From the IMG/VR virus record IMGVR_UViG_3300021138_000117, positions 1 through 31,085 of that record: a stretch of DNA of 31,085 bases. The stretch is one strand, 5' to 3'. Below are positions 5,828 through 13,756 of the stretch, one piece after another (positions within the stretch are counted from its first letter, which is position 1; every line of letters begins with the position of its first letter). Position numbers and translations under genes: made by a program. The stretch comes from a virus. The notes beneath the pieces are model-generated. The model ran no database searches. It was not told the origin of the DNA and worked only from the letters and a program-made list of their open reading frames with translations.

Positions 5828-5862
5828 TACACTCTGGACAATGCGCTGAAAAGATCGCGCGA
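5828..5862 (+). promoter_or_regulatory. Promoter P4 (-10) and leader hairpin 4 before terS
   Basis: AAGTTACACT at 5824-5833 resembles the P1/P2 end GAGTTATACT; the -10 box is TACACT (5828-5833). No good -35 box lies at the normal distance. Starting at A5841, 8 nt after the -10 box, GCGC (5843-5846) can pair with GCGC (5857-5860) around TGAAAAGATC. The 13 bases ATGCGCTGAAAAG are identical to those in hairpin 5 at 13706. Here the GTTTA tail is missing. Confidence 0.5.
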
Positions 5863-5873
5863 AAGGAACAGAG

Positions 5874-6386
5874 ATGACAAAACGAAAAGATCCTGCAGAC
5901 TTCAAACCAAATGGACGACCATCAGGATACTCACTAGAGAAAGCACAAGCACTGTGTGAGAGGCTTGCACTAGGGGAGAGCTTAGCTCAGATTTGCAGGG
6001 GCGATGATATGCCCAGTCACGCTACGATTTATACATGGTTACGGAACCATCCAGAGTTCCTTGAGCTATACACGCGTGCGCGCGAAGAGCAGGCTGAGAC
6101 TCACGCTGACGAAATCGTGTCCATTGCGGACGAGACGCCTGAGACGGCGCCAGTGTTCGACAAGGAAGGTAAGCAGATCGACATCAAGTTGGACTCGGCT
6201 TACATCCAGTGGCAGAGACAGCGCATTGATGCAAGGAAGTGGAACGCCGCCAAACAGCGCCCACGCAAGTACGGCGAGCGCATCACGCACTCTGGCGACG
6301 ATACGAGCCCTGTAGTGGTGGAGAACAACATGAACGTGTTCGGCGAGCTCCTCAAGGCCATCAAGATGCAAAGGCAAGCTGAATGA
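5874..6386 (+). CDS. terS: Terminase small subunit
   Basis: The DNA-recognition subunit of the packaging motor: it binds the phage packaging site and regulates the large subunit encoded just downstream (ATGA overlap at 6383). The 170-residue length fits Sf6-type small terminases. After a basic N-terminus (NGRPSGYS), residues about 20-62 form a helix-turn-helix region (AQALCERLALGESLAQICRG, then MPSHATIYTWLRNHPEF). Long helices for oligomerisation follow (YTRAREEQAETHADEIVSIA), then a W-x3-R patch (QWQRQRIDARKWNAAK) and the KYGERI motif commonly seen in this family. AAAGGAACAG precedes the ATG. The gene is the first of the late cassette. Confidence 0.88.
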   Translation: MTKRKDPADFKPNGRPSGYSLEKAQALCERLALGESLAQICRGDDMPSHATIYTWLRNHPEFLELYTRAREEQAETHADEIVSIADETPETAPVFDKEGKQIDIKLDSAYIQWQRQRIDARKWNAAKQRPRKYGERITHSGDDTSPVVVENNMNVFGELLKAIKMQRQAE

Positions 6387-7813
6387 GTGTCGTTGACGCG
6401 ATACTAGATGACGAACCAACTCTTTTTGAAGAGTATAAAAAACTCACCCCTACAAATCAGATTGCTTTTAATTGGCAAGCGAAGTGGCAAATCCAAGCGC
6501 ACAAGCACCAGATTGAGCCTCCAGGCGATTGGTGGGCCATCTGGCTCATGCTCGCAGGCCGTGGAGCAGGCAAGACCCGCGCGGCGGCGGAGACCTTAGC
6601 GTCATGGGCGTGGAACCAACCCAACACGCGGTGGCTTGTATCGGCCCCTACCAGTGGCGACGTTAAGGGCACATGTTTTGAAGGTGATTCTGGCCTGCTT
6701 TCCATTATCCCCAAGGAGCTCGTGGCCGACTACAACAAAGCCCTCCATGAGATTAAGCTAGTCAATGGCTCATTCATCAAGGGCATCCCTGCATCAGAAC
6801 CAGAGCGCTTCCGTGGCCCCCAGTTCCACGGTGGATGGTTGGATGAGTTGGCCGCGTGGGAGTACCTCCAAGACTCGTGGGATATGATTCAGTTCGGCAT
6901 CCGATTGGGTAAGCACACCAAGCTGATTTGCTCTACCACGCCAAAGCCTAAAGATTTGATCCTTGATCTGGTGGGGCGCGAAGGCGACGACGTGGTGGTG
7001 ACCAAAGCATCGACCTACTCCAATATTGCCAATCTGGCTCCATCGTTCCAGAAGCAGATTCTTCAGTATGAAGGCACCAACCTTGGCCGCCAAGAAATCC
7101 ACGCCGAGCTCATCGACATGGAGGAGTCAGGCATCGTCAAGCGTACATGGTTCCGACTCTGGCCTGATGGTAAGCCCTTCCCCAAGCTTGAATACATCAT
7201 TCAGAGCTATGACTGCGCTACATCCGATAAGACATACAACGACCCCACTGGATCGATCACTATGGGCGTGTTTAAGCCTATGGATGGCGGTATGTCCGTG
7301 ATGATCCTAGACTGTTGGCAAGAGCATCTCCAATACCCTGATCTGCGTCCCAAAGTGCTTGATGAGTATGAATCAGTCTTCGGCGAAGGACGGGACAAGA
7401 AGCTTGTGGACTTGGTTCTGGTGGAGGACAAGAGCGCAGGCATCTCACTCATACAAGACTTACAGAGGGCGCATCTGCCTGTGCATGCGTATAACCCTGG
7501 CAAGGCGGATAAAGTCCAACGCCTATCCATCGTGGCCAACATCATCAAAGCAGGGCGCGTGTGGGTGCCTGAGTCCAGTAAGCGCAAAGGCTTCGTCCGT
7601 GACTGGGCTGAAGGCATGGTGAGCCAGATCTGCTCTTTCCCTGAGACCGCACACGATGAGTTCGTGGACTGCATCAGCCAAGGGCTCCGATACCTGCGTG
7701 ATGCAGGATGGATCAGCATCGATGCGCCACCTCGTGAGGAGCTTATGCAAGAGGACATCGACGACGCAGAACTCTACAACAGGAAGGGTCGATCAAACCC
7801 CTACTCGCAGTGA
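6383..7813 (+). CDS. terL: Terminase large subunit (ATPase and nuclease)
   Basis: The motor ATPase and headful/site nuclease that cuts concatemeric DNA and pumps it through the portal. The 476 residues carry a Walker A AGRGAGKT (58-65), a Walker B GGWLDE (150-155; D154, E155 catalytic), a coupling motif LICSTTPKP (181-189) and a C-terminal RNase H-like nuclease with acidic residues in QSYDCA (D277), LVEDKSAG (E348, D349) and HDEFVDC (D425, D429). The full set of motifs and the normal length argue for an intact enzyme. It resembles the large terminases of the COG5323 type. It overlaps terS by ATGA, and the tandem palindromes at 7818-7863 begin five bases after its stop. Confidence 0.95.
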   Translation: MSVVDAILDDEPTLFEEYKKLTPTNQIAFNWQAKWQIQAHKHQIEPPGDWWAIWLMLAGRGAGKTRAAAETLASWAWNQPNTRWLVSAPTSGDVKGTCFEGDSGLLSIIPKELVADYNKALHEIKLVNGSFIKGIPASEPERFRGPQFHGGWLDELAAWEYLQDSWDMIQFGIRLGKHTKLICSTTPKPKDLILDLVGREGDDVVVTKASTYSNIANLAPSFQKQILQYEGTNLGRQEIHAELIDMEESGIVKRTWFRLWPDGKPFPKLEYIIQSYDCATSDKTYNDPTGSITMGVFKPMDGGMSVMILDCWQEHLQYPDLRPKVLDEYESVFGEGRDKKLVDLVLVEDKSAGISLIQDLQRAHLPVHAYNPGKADKVQRLSIVANIIKAGRVWVPESSKRKGFVRDWAEGMVSQICSFPETAHDEFVDCISQGLRYLRDAGWISIDAPPREELMQEDIDDAELYNRKGRSNPYSQ

Positions 7814-7817
7814 GGAA

Positions 7818-7876
7818 TACTAGTTTAACTAGTAATCAATTAGTTTTACTAGTTTAACTAGTAATCAATTTGTATT
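7818..7876. repeat. Tandem 29-bp repeat carrying two copies of the 17-bp palindrome
   Basis: Two units of 29 bp (7819-7847 and 7848-7876) each begin with the palindrome TACTAGTTTAACTAGTA (counted from 7818 and 7847) followed by ATCAATT. They fill the gap between terL and the next gene. There is no T-run, so a terminator role is not clear; a binding or recombination site fits the arrangement better. Confidence 0.85.
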
Positions 7877-7887
7877 AAGAGGTGAAA

Positions 7888-8097
7888 ATGAATGGCCGAG
7901 ATCATCAAGACGATTGTTATAGGAAAGTCCTCCACATTGACGGAACGCGTATCACTTTGTCTGACCATAAGTTTGAGCTATCAGCAACCCCAAGGAACGA
8001 AGTGTGGGAACAGCAAGCAGTGCAAATGTTCAGAGAATGGATCAGATGGCGAAAGAGACAAGAGGAGTTGCGCGAGCTTGGGCCTATGTCAAGGTGA
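7888..8097 (+). CDS. Hypothetical protein (69 aa)
   Basis: I use ATG 7888 because AAGAGGTG lies directly upstream; a GTG at 7882 is inside that ribosome site. The 69-residue product has a mixed N-terminus (DDCYRKVLHIDGTRITLSDH) and a Trp/Arg-rich helix (FREWIRWRKRQEELREL). An overlapping frame at 7892-8131 (MAEIIKTIVIGKSSTL) is the alternative; it is less likely because of its odd Cys/Ser-rich tail, but I cannot rule it out. The two share nearly the same DNA, so only one is probably used. Function unknown. Confidence 0.45.
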   Translation: MNGRDHQDDCYRKVLHIDGTRITLSDHKFELSATPRNEVWEQQAVQMFREWIRWRKRQEELRELGPMSR

Positions 8098-8138
8098 TGC
8101 ACGTTGCGACGATTGTCCGAGCATAGGATAATGGCACG

Positions 8139-10904
8139 ATGAATAAGCCCAAACATAAATATCCTCTTAGCCACGCGCATGAACAAGCGCGTATCAATGC
8201 TATTAAGACACTTGGTTTGCATGAACATAATACAGCGGAAGATCGAGCAAAAGCTTTGGGTTTTGATTTAGAAACATTTCATGGTACGGATGCGCCAGAT
8301 ATTGAATCATTAGACCCTGAACGAACAAAAATCATTAAGGGTGTATTTTCAACAACAAACCCTAAGATGGCATCTAGGTATGCGGAAGACGAAAGAAAAC
8401 GAGCAAAAGAAAAAACAGCACCAAATGTTTTGCCTCTTCTTGTTAAGTCTGCGTCACATGAATCCATCCCTAAATACGATATAAACACCATTAACGCCTA
8501 TAAAAATCGTGGTGCAAAAGGTGTATATCGTCCTGAAATGCAAACCGCAGTTACGTTTGACCCATCACAAATAAGATCAAGGTTTGCCGCATTTGATCCA
8601 CATAGAGTTCATGAAAACGATTTACTTGCCGCAAGGGGCGGTGAAATAAAACACAAAGCAACTGGAGGCTCCATGCAACCACAATCAGAACCCACACTAG
8701 CCCAAATGCGCTTAGAGGTTGCTCGTCACAGCAACCCCGCAGTGATGAACAACATCGGCGTCAATGAAGCCGTGGACATCGATCCCAAGATGTTTGTTAA
8801 CCCCAATCCCAATTCATCTGGATTGCCTGATGTGGGTGGCGTGAAGACTGACAAAGGCGCTTTGCCTGTTGGTGGCGTAGACGTTAATCCAATGATGGCG
8901 GGCACACAGTTCATGCCCCAACAACCACAGCAACAGCCACCACAAGGCCAACAAAGCCCATTCCCTAGCATGGCTCCTTCTGGCTCTGGCATGCCACAAA
9001 GTCCAAGCAATATCTTGAACCTGACGCCTCAAGGTCAAGCCATGAGCGCCATCAAGCCACCGATGCCGAATGCGGTTCCACAGCCACCTAAGATGGCCAA
9101 GGGTGGATCTATGCATCACTTTGCTAAAGGCGGAAGCCAGAAAGAAAAAGCAGAAGAGTCTAAGCGTATTCTGGTAGAAGCCACAGGGCCAAATGGCATC
9201 AAGGGTATTGTTATTCCACGTCACATGTTGGAAGGCAAGACCTATGGTGGTACTGGGCCTAAAGCAGGACAGAAAGTTGAAGGACTGCACGATCTAAACA
9301 AAGCAAGAGCTAAAGTCTATGGATCAGAAAATCGTCCACCGTTAAACATTGGACAGATGGGCAGAATTCACAAGCAAGTATTGAGTGATCACTTTGCCAA
9401 ACCAATTGATGAGCAAACAAAAGCCGAAAAAGAAGCTTTAGAAAGATTGCGCGAAGCCAAGCACATTGGATCTAAGGCAAACACATTGGATGAAAGCGAG
9501 AAGCTTGATACAGTGCGCCATGAGACCGATGACCAAGGACGTACTCATGTGGGTTATGCGGCCAAGGGTATTGCAGGCCATGCGCTGTATTCATCTGGCG
9601 ATGGCAAGAATGAAAAGTTGCATGTGTTGAATACATGCCCTGGTCAAGTTGATGGGTGTGGTGGTGGCATTGATCAGAATGGAATCGTGGATACCAAACG
9701 TGGCTCATGCTTTGCCCCCAATGCTGAATCACAATACGTCAACGCGGCAGTACGTCGCGCCGCTCATGCCCAAGCCAAGCATGACCCTGCTATGACCCGT
9801 GATTGGGTTCTGGCTCATACTGGCTCATTGCGTGAAGCCGCTGATGAAGCCGATCAGAACAATCAGCGTTTATTGTTCAGACCCAATGTGGTGGATGAAA
9901 GCGATACATCATCACGTCATGTATTGCGTGGATTAAATGAACAACGCAAAAAAGAAGACAAACCACCAATTATTGCTAACAGCTATGGTAAGACTAATGA
10001 GTTGCACGATCCTGAAAATCATTACCATGTGACCCATTCCAATGTTGGCCCCAAGACCAAACACGGAAAAGAAATTACTGAAAGTATCAAACGCGACAAA
10101 GCAAGAGTGCGTAATACGATTTTGGCTAGAGACAATCAAGGTGACTTTGTTAATGAGCAAGGCAACAAGACGCCACCTAAGAACTCATACATGGTGACCA
10201 ATGTAAAGCGTGGCTCACCATTCGACAAAAATATGCAGAACACCATCACGCATGCTAAGTATTGGTCAATCCCAAGGCCAATAAACGAGCTTACAGAGAT
10301 GGAAAAGGACGAGGGTAGTGAAGGCCACTATGATGGCAAAGGAAAAACCACAACCCCTGATAAATCTCATTATGGACATATGGTCATAGGAGATAACCGT
10401 TACGACTATCAAAAGCAACACATATTGCATCCAAGGCTAGTTCAAGTGGGTACAAACAATGATGGTACGCCCCACATGATTCCTACGGACTCACGCTTCT
10501 TGGACAACAAAGAGTTGGACAAAAAGATTCCACGAAGCAAGCAATTTAAGACTAAGAATGGTAAGCGCGCAGGCTTGATTTTGATGACGACTCCAACAGA
10601 GTCCACGCCTAATCATGAACATCATTCATCGTTTACGCATGATGTAAACCCAACGCACTTAGAATACGCCAAGAAAAATAACGGTGAATATGAAATTGAT
10701 CCACCATTGGCTCAAGAATTTGCAAGGGGCAAAGAGTATGTTGCACCTGAACCCATGAAGATGGTTAAGAAAACATGGGCTACTGGTGGAGCTGTACATT
10801 CATCATTAAAGCAGTTGGACTATAACGATGACTTCAATGCATTTCCTGAAACAAATTTTGCTTCACAGCACCATCTTGCAAAGCGCCGAGCAACTAAAGA
10901 ATAA
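8139..10904 (+). CDS. Large multidomain virion-associated protein with ART-like N-terminus (921 aa)
   Basis: It sits between terL and portal. Residues 30-155 resemble the ADP-ribosyltransferase domain of phage polyvalent proteins: NTAEDRAKALGF, then FHGTD with H48, a VFSTTNP strand (69-75), RYA, and AVTFDPSQIRSRFAAFDP (137-154). If active it would transfer ADP-ribose from NAD to a host protein after ejection. Residues 190-320 are a Pro/Gln/Met-rich linker (PQQPQQQPPQGQQ). KGGS motifs follow near 325-335. Residues about 340-890 form a large Cys/His region with C500, C507 and C524 (NTCPGQVDGCGGG, RGSCFAP) and several His-rich stretches; the Cys pattern recalls gp88-like phage proteins, but only weakly. 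It ends with another GG motif (ATGGAV). Activity and target are inference. Confidence 0.6.
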   Translation: MNKPKHKYPLSHAHEQARINAIKTLGLHEHNTAEDRAKALGFDLETFHGTDAPDIESLDPERTKIIKGVFSTTNPKMASRYAEDERKRAKEKTAPNVLPLLVKSASHESIPKYDINTINAYKNRGAKGVYRPEMQTAVTFDPSQIRSRFAAFDPHRVHENDLLAARGGEIKHKATGGSMQPQSEPTLAQMRLEVARHSNPAVMNNIGVNEAVDIDPKMFVNPNPNSSGLPDVGGVKTDKGALPVGGVDVNPMMAGTQFMPQQPQQQPPQGQQSPFPSMAPSGSGMPQSPSNILNLTPQGQAMSAIKPPMPNAVPQPPKMAKGGSMHHFAKGGSQKEKAEESKRILVEATGPNGIKGIVIPRHMLEGKTYGGTGPKAGQKVEGLHDLNKARAKVYGSENRPPLNIGQMGRIHKQVLSDHFAKPIDEQTKAEKEALERLREAKHIGSKANTLDESEKLDTVRHETDDQGRTHVGYAAKGIAGHALYSSGDGKNEKLHVLNTCPGQVDGCGGGIDQNGIVDTKRGSCFAPNAESQYVNAAVRRAAHAQAKHDPAMTRDWVLAHTGSLREAADEADQNNQRLLFRPNVVDESDTSSRHVLRGLNEQRKKEDKPPIIANSYGKTNELHDPENHYHVTHSNVGPKTKHGKEITESIKRDKARVRNTILARDNQGDFVNEQGNKTPPKNSYMVTNVKRGSPFDKNMQNTITHAKYWSIPRPINELTEMEKDEGSEGHYDGKGKTTTPDKSHYGHMVIGDNRYDYQKQHILHPRLVQVGTNNDGTPHMIPTDSRFLDNKELDKKIPRSKQFKTKNGKRAGLILMTTPTESTPNHEHHSSFTHDVNPTHLEYAKKNNGEYEIDPPLAQEFARGKEYVAPEPMKMVKKTWATGGAVHSSLKQLDYNDDFNAFPETNFASQHHLAKRRATKE

Positions 10905-10913
10905 GGATAGATA

Positions 10914-13373
10914 ATGGCAGAAGATATCAACATTGACGAACAGGAAGACGGATCTGCTGTTGTGGACATGCCAGAGATGGATGTCGATGAACTGCCAGAT
11001 GGTTCAGCGGTCATACAAATCGACGATGGCCCTGAGTTTAATCCTGACTTTTATGACAACTTGGCTGATTCAATTAGCCCGAGCGTTGTCAGTGATTTAG
11101 TTTCCAGATACCGTGATCTACTTGAGTCTGACAAAGAAGCTCGTGAACTGAGGGACAAGCAGTATGAAGAAGGAATCAAGCGCACAGGGATGGGGAATGA
11201 TGCGCCTGGTGGTGCAACCTTCATGGGCGCATCCAAAGTTGTTCACCCTGCAATGGCAGAGGGCTGTGTTGACTTTGCCGCTCGCGCCATTAAAGAGCTC
11301 TTCCCATCCGATGGGCCCGTTAAGTCGAAAATCATCGGGAAGCAAGACGACCTGAAGTCGGCCATTGCTGACCGTAAGGTTGACTTCCTTAACTGGCAGA
11401 TCACCGAGCAAATGGGTGAGTTCAGGGATGAGCTAGAGCAGTTGTTGACTCAGTTGCCTTTGGGTGGATCACAATACATGAAGCTGTGGTACGACGAAGA
11501 CAAGAAGCGTCCATGTATTGAGTTTTTGCCAATTGACCGCGTGATTTTGCCTTTCGCGGCGACTAACTTCTACACGGCACAACGTGCGGCTGAAGTGCAT
11601 GAGATCACTCAGTATGAGATGGATCGACGCATTGCTTCTGGCATGTACCGCGATATCAACTATGTTCAAGCCACCGAGAACATGGAAGAGGGAAAAGTTG
11701 CCAAAGCCAACAACAAGATTGAAGGTAAGCAGTTTGAAGCCAATAAAGATGGACTGCGCAAGGTTTACCACATTTACACATGGTTGGAGTTGGAAGACGA
11801 CAAGGAAACGCATGGTAAGAGCGCTCCCTACATCTTCATGATTGATGAATTAGACAATGAATGTCTAGGCATGTATCGTAACTGGGAAGAGAGCGATGAA
11901 ACCATGTCCAAGTTGGATTGGGTGGTTGAATTTAAGTTTATCCCTTGGAGGGGTGCATATGCGATTGGTCTCCCTCATCTCATTGGTGGATTGTCCGCCG
12001 CCCTCACTGGCTCGCTTCGTGCGCTCTTGGACTCAGCCCACATCAATAACGCGGCCACTATGCTCAAGCTTAAAGGAGCTAAAATTAGTGGGCAGAGCCA
12101 ACAGATCGACGTTACTCAAGTAGTTGAGATTGAGGGAGCGCCAGGCGTTCAGGACATCCGTCAAATCGCCATGCCCATGCCCTTCAACCCACCAAGCCCT
12201 GTGCTATTTGAGCTATTAGGCTTCTTGGATAAGGCTACAAGCTCCGTTGTGACCACAGCCGAGGAGAAGATAGCTGACGCCACTTCTCAAATGCCTGTGG
12301 GCACTACACAAGCTTTGATTGAGCAAGGTTCACACGTTTATTCATCCATCCATGCTCGCTTGCATGCATCGCAAGCTAGGGTGTTGAAGATTCTTTGCCG
12401 ATTGAATCGTTGGTACTTTGACGACATGCAAAAGGGTGAGGACGTATCTGACCTTGAAGTAACCCGTGAAGACTTTGCTCGCAACACGGACGTTGAGCCA
12501 GTATCAGACCCCAACATCTTCTCTGAGACTCAGCGCATGGCTCAGAACCAAGCGGTATTGAGTCTGGCACAACAACACCCTGATCAATTCAAGATGAGTG
12601 CGGTGTTGGCTCGTTTGCTTAAGCAAATGAAGATACCCAACATTGAGCAGATCATGGTGGATGTGCCCGCACCTGAACAACGTACGTCAGCGGATGAGAA
12701 CGCGGCCATGTTGTTGGGTCAGACTGCATATGCGTATGTACAGCAAGACCACATTGCGCACATCCAAGACCATCTGCAGTTTGGATTGAATCCATTCTTC
12801 GGCCAGTCTCCATTTGCAGATCCTAACTATTTAAACAACCTCATTGAGCACATTAAACAGCACATGACGTTGTGGTACATCAATAGGTCAAACGGATACG
12901 TTGAGGACGCAACAGGAAAGCCTGTGGACGACTATGACGACCCCAACTACACGCCGACTATCGACAAGATATACACGACGATTGGCGCGCATGTGATGAT
13001 TGATACACAACAAGTGTTTGGTCAATTTACACCTGCGTTTCAAAAGCTTATACAGATGTCACAGCAAGGCAAAGGGCCTGCACCTTTACCACCTGATGCA
13101 CAAGTCGTTAAAGACACAAGCACTGCTGAGACACAACGTAAGACACAAAAAGATCAGCAAGACTTCCAAATTGCACAAGCCAAGTTGCAAAAAGATATGC
13201 AAGAACACGCGATTGACAATCAGACAAAGATTCAGATTGAAAACGCAAAGTTGACGCATGAGACCGTTCAAACGGTGGCTCAAGCTCAAGCGCAGGCCCA
13301 ACCGCCTGCGATTCCTGCGGCACCCGCCGCTCCCGTAACCCCTGAACAAGGAGCTCCAAATGGCAACATCTGA
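10914..13373 (+). CDS. Portal protein
   Basis: The dodecameric ring at one head vertex through which DNA enters and leaves, and on which the terminase docks. At 819 residues it is long, as are P22-type portals. The acidic N-terminus contains DGSA twice (12-15, 29-32). The core follows: DLVSRYRDLLESDKEARELR, VHPAMAEGCVDFAARAIKELF (a wing region), LPIDRVILPF and GLPHLIGGLSAALTGSLRALL, then EKIADATSQMPVGTTQALIEQG, where the ring's tunnel-loop region would be. The last 100 residues are a Gln/Lys/Ala-rich coiled coil and an Ala/Pro tail, like the barrel end of long portals. The start follows AAGGATAG. Position, length and the conserved segments together make this call strong. Confidence 0.88.
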   Translation: MAEDINIDEQEDGSAVVDMPEMDVDELPDGSAVIQIDDGPEFNPDFYDNLADSISPSVVSDLVSRYRDLLESDKEARELRDKQYEEGIKRTGMGNDAPGGATFMGASKVVHPAMAEGCVDFAARAIKELFPSDGPVKSKIIGKQDDLKSAIADRKVDFLNWQITEQMGEFRDELEQLLTQLPLGGSQYMKLWYDEDKKRPCIEFLPIDRVILPFAATNFYTAQRAAEVHEITQYEMDRRIASGMYRDINYVQATENMEEGKVAKANNKIEGKQFEANKDGLRKVYHIYTWLELEDDKETHGKSAPYIFMIDELDNECLGMYRNWEESDETMSKLDWVVEFKFIPWRGAYAIGLPHLIGGLSAALTGSLRALLDSAHINNAATMLKLKGAKISGQSQQIDVTQVVEIEGAPGVQDIRQIAMPMPFNPPSPVLFELLGFLDKATSSVVTTAEEKIADATSQMPVGTTQALIEQGSHVYSSIHARLHASQARVLKILCRLNRWYFDDMQKGEDVSDLEVTREDFARNTDVEPVSDPNIFSETQRMAQNQAVLSLAQQHPDQFKMSAVLARLLKQMKIPNIEQIMVDVPAPEQRTSADENAAMLLGQTAYAYVQQDHIAHIQDHLQFGLNPFFGQSPFADPNYLNNLIEHIKQHMTLWYINRSNGYVEDATGKPVDDYDDPNYTPTIDKIYTTIGAHVMIDTQQVFGQFTPAFQKLIQMSQQGKGPAPLPPDAQVVKDTSTAETQRKTQKDQQDFQIAQAKLQKDMQEHAIDNQTKIQIENAKLTHETVQTVAQAQAQAQPPAIPAAPAAPVTPEQGAPNGNI

Positions 13374-13527
13374 TTACGAACAGAGAACCGCTAATGTGCC
13401 CCAACACAAGCGTATCGCTCAAGGCGAGAAGCTTGATGGCACAGCGATGGAACCAAAAGGTGGAAGTAAATCTTCATCTTCTGGCTCTAAATCTGGCGGA
13501 CTATCACACGCTAGTAAGAAGAAATGA
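13360..13527 (+). CDS. Small basic Ser/Gly-rich KGG protein (55 aa)
   Basis: The ATG overlaps the end of the portal gene by 14 bp in another frame and follows AAGGAG (13348-13353). The 55-residue product (MATSDYEQRTANVPQHKRIA) ends in a low-complexity basic tail with PKGGSKSSSSGSKSGG. This KGG signature is shared with several larger virion-region proteins in the window. The stop overlaps the next ATG. Function unknown; a minor virion or DNA-binding peptide is possible. Confidence 0.6.
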   Translation: MATSDYEQRTANVPQHKRIAQGEKLDGTAMEPKGGSKSSSSGSKSGGLSHASKKK

Positions 13528-13703
13528 TCGAAGCATTGATCCACAGGATCAAAATACGGCAAGCAGAATTGCAGGTTTCCTTGGCTCAAGGCATTCCGCA
13601 GAACTATGAGTCGTATCAACGCATGGTTGGTGAGTATGCAGGTGTGCAATACGTTTTGGATACCATCGACAACATGTTGGAAGAAGAGAAAGATTACGAT
13701 TAA
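13524..13703 (+). CDS. Conserved small phage protein downstream of portal (59 aa)
   Basis: Starts with an ATGA overlap. The product, MIEALIHRIKIRQAELQVSL followed by an AYAG-type segment (YQRMVGEYAGVQYVLDTIDNML), is a two-helix protein. Short ORFs of the pattern 'LI-RIK-RQAE...Y-RLVGEY-G...VLD-ID-ML' are common right after portal genes in podovirus-like genomes, but they have no assigned role. An antiparallel helical hairpin that helps portal or connector assembly is a reasonable guess. Its end overlaps promoter P5. Confidence 0.65.
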   Translation: MIEALIHRIKIRQAELQVSLAQGIPQNYESYQRMVGEYAGVQYVLDTIDNMLEEEKDYD

Positions 13704-13723
13704 CCATGCGCTGAAAAGCGCGT
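13695..13723 (+). promoter_or_regulatory. Promoter P5 (weak) and leader hairpin 5 before the co-chaperonin gene
   Basis: ATGCGC (13706-13711) and GCGCGT (13718-13723) form a 6-bp stem around TGAAAA, followed by TTAT. It begins 6 nt after a possible -10 box, TACGAT (13695-13700). I see no convincing -35 box. The 13 bases ATGCGCTGAAAAG are the same as in hairpin 4 before terS, so both head-cassette transcripts may share the leader. Confidence 0.5.
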
Positions 13724-13756
13724 TTATGCACCTGAGATATGGTGTGAAGGAAAAAT

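Noticed and set aside
7207-7758. 183-codon open frame on the minus strand opposite terL
   Set aside because: terL is certain by its motifs, and the antisense frame has low-complexity Ser/Arg composition with no start signal.
7818-7876. Tandem palindrome as a terL terminator
   Set aside because: The arms are AT-rich and there is no T-run directly after them, so standard termination is unlikely.
7818-7876. CRISPR-like repeat
   Set aside because: Only two units without distinct spacers of normal length; no cas genes.
7892-8131. Alternative 79-residue frame (MAEIIKTIVIGKSSTL) overlapping the 7888 gene
   Set aside because: Cys/Ser-rich shadow-like tail and a less favourable spacing to AAGAGGTG; kept as an alternative in the entry at 7888 because it cannot be fully excluded.
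8814-9290. 158-codon minus-strand open frame opposite the 921-residue protein
   Set aside because: It mirrors the Pro/Gln-rich linker; its Trp/Leu/Arg-rich product looks like an antisense shadow.
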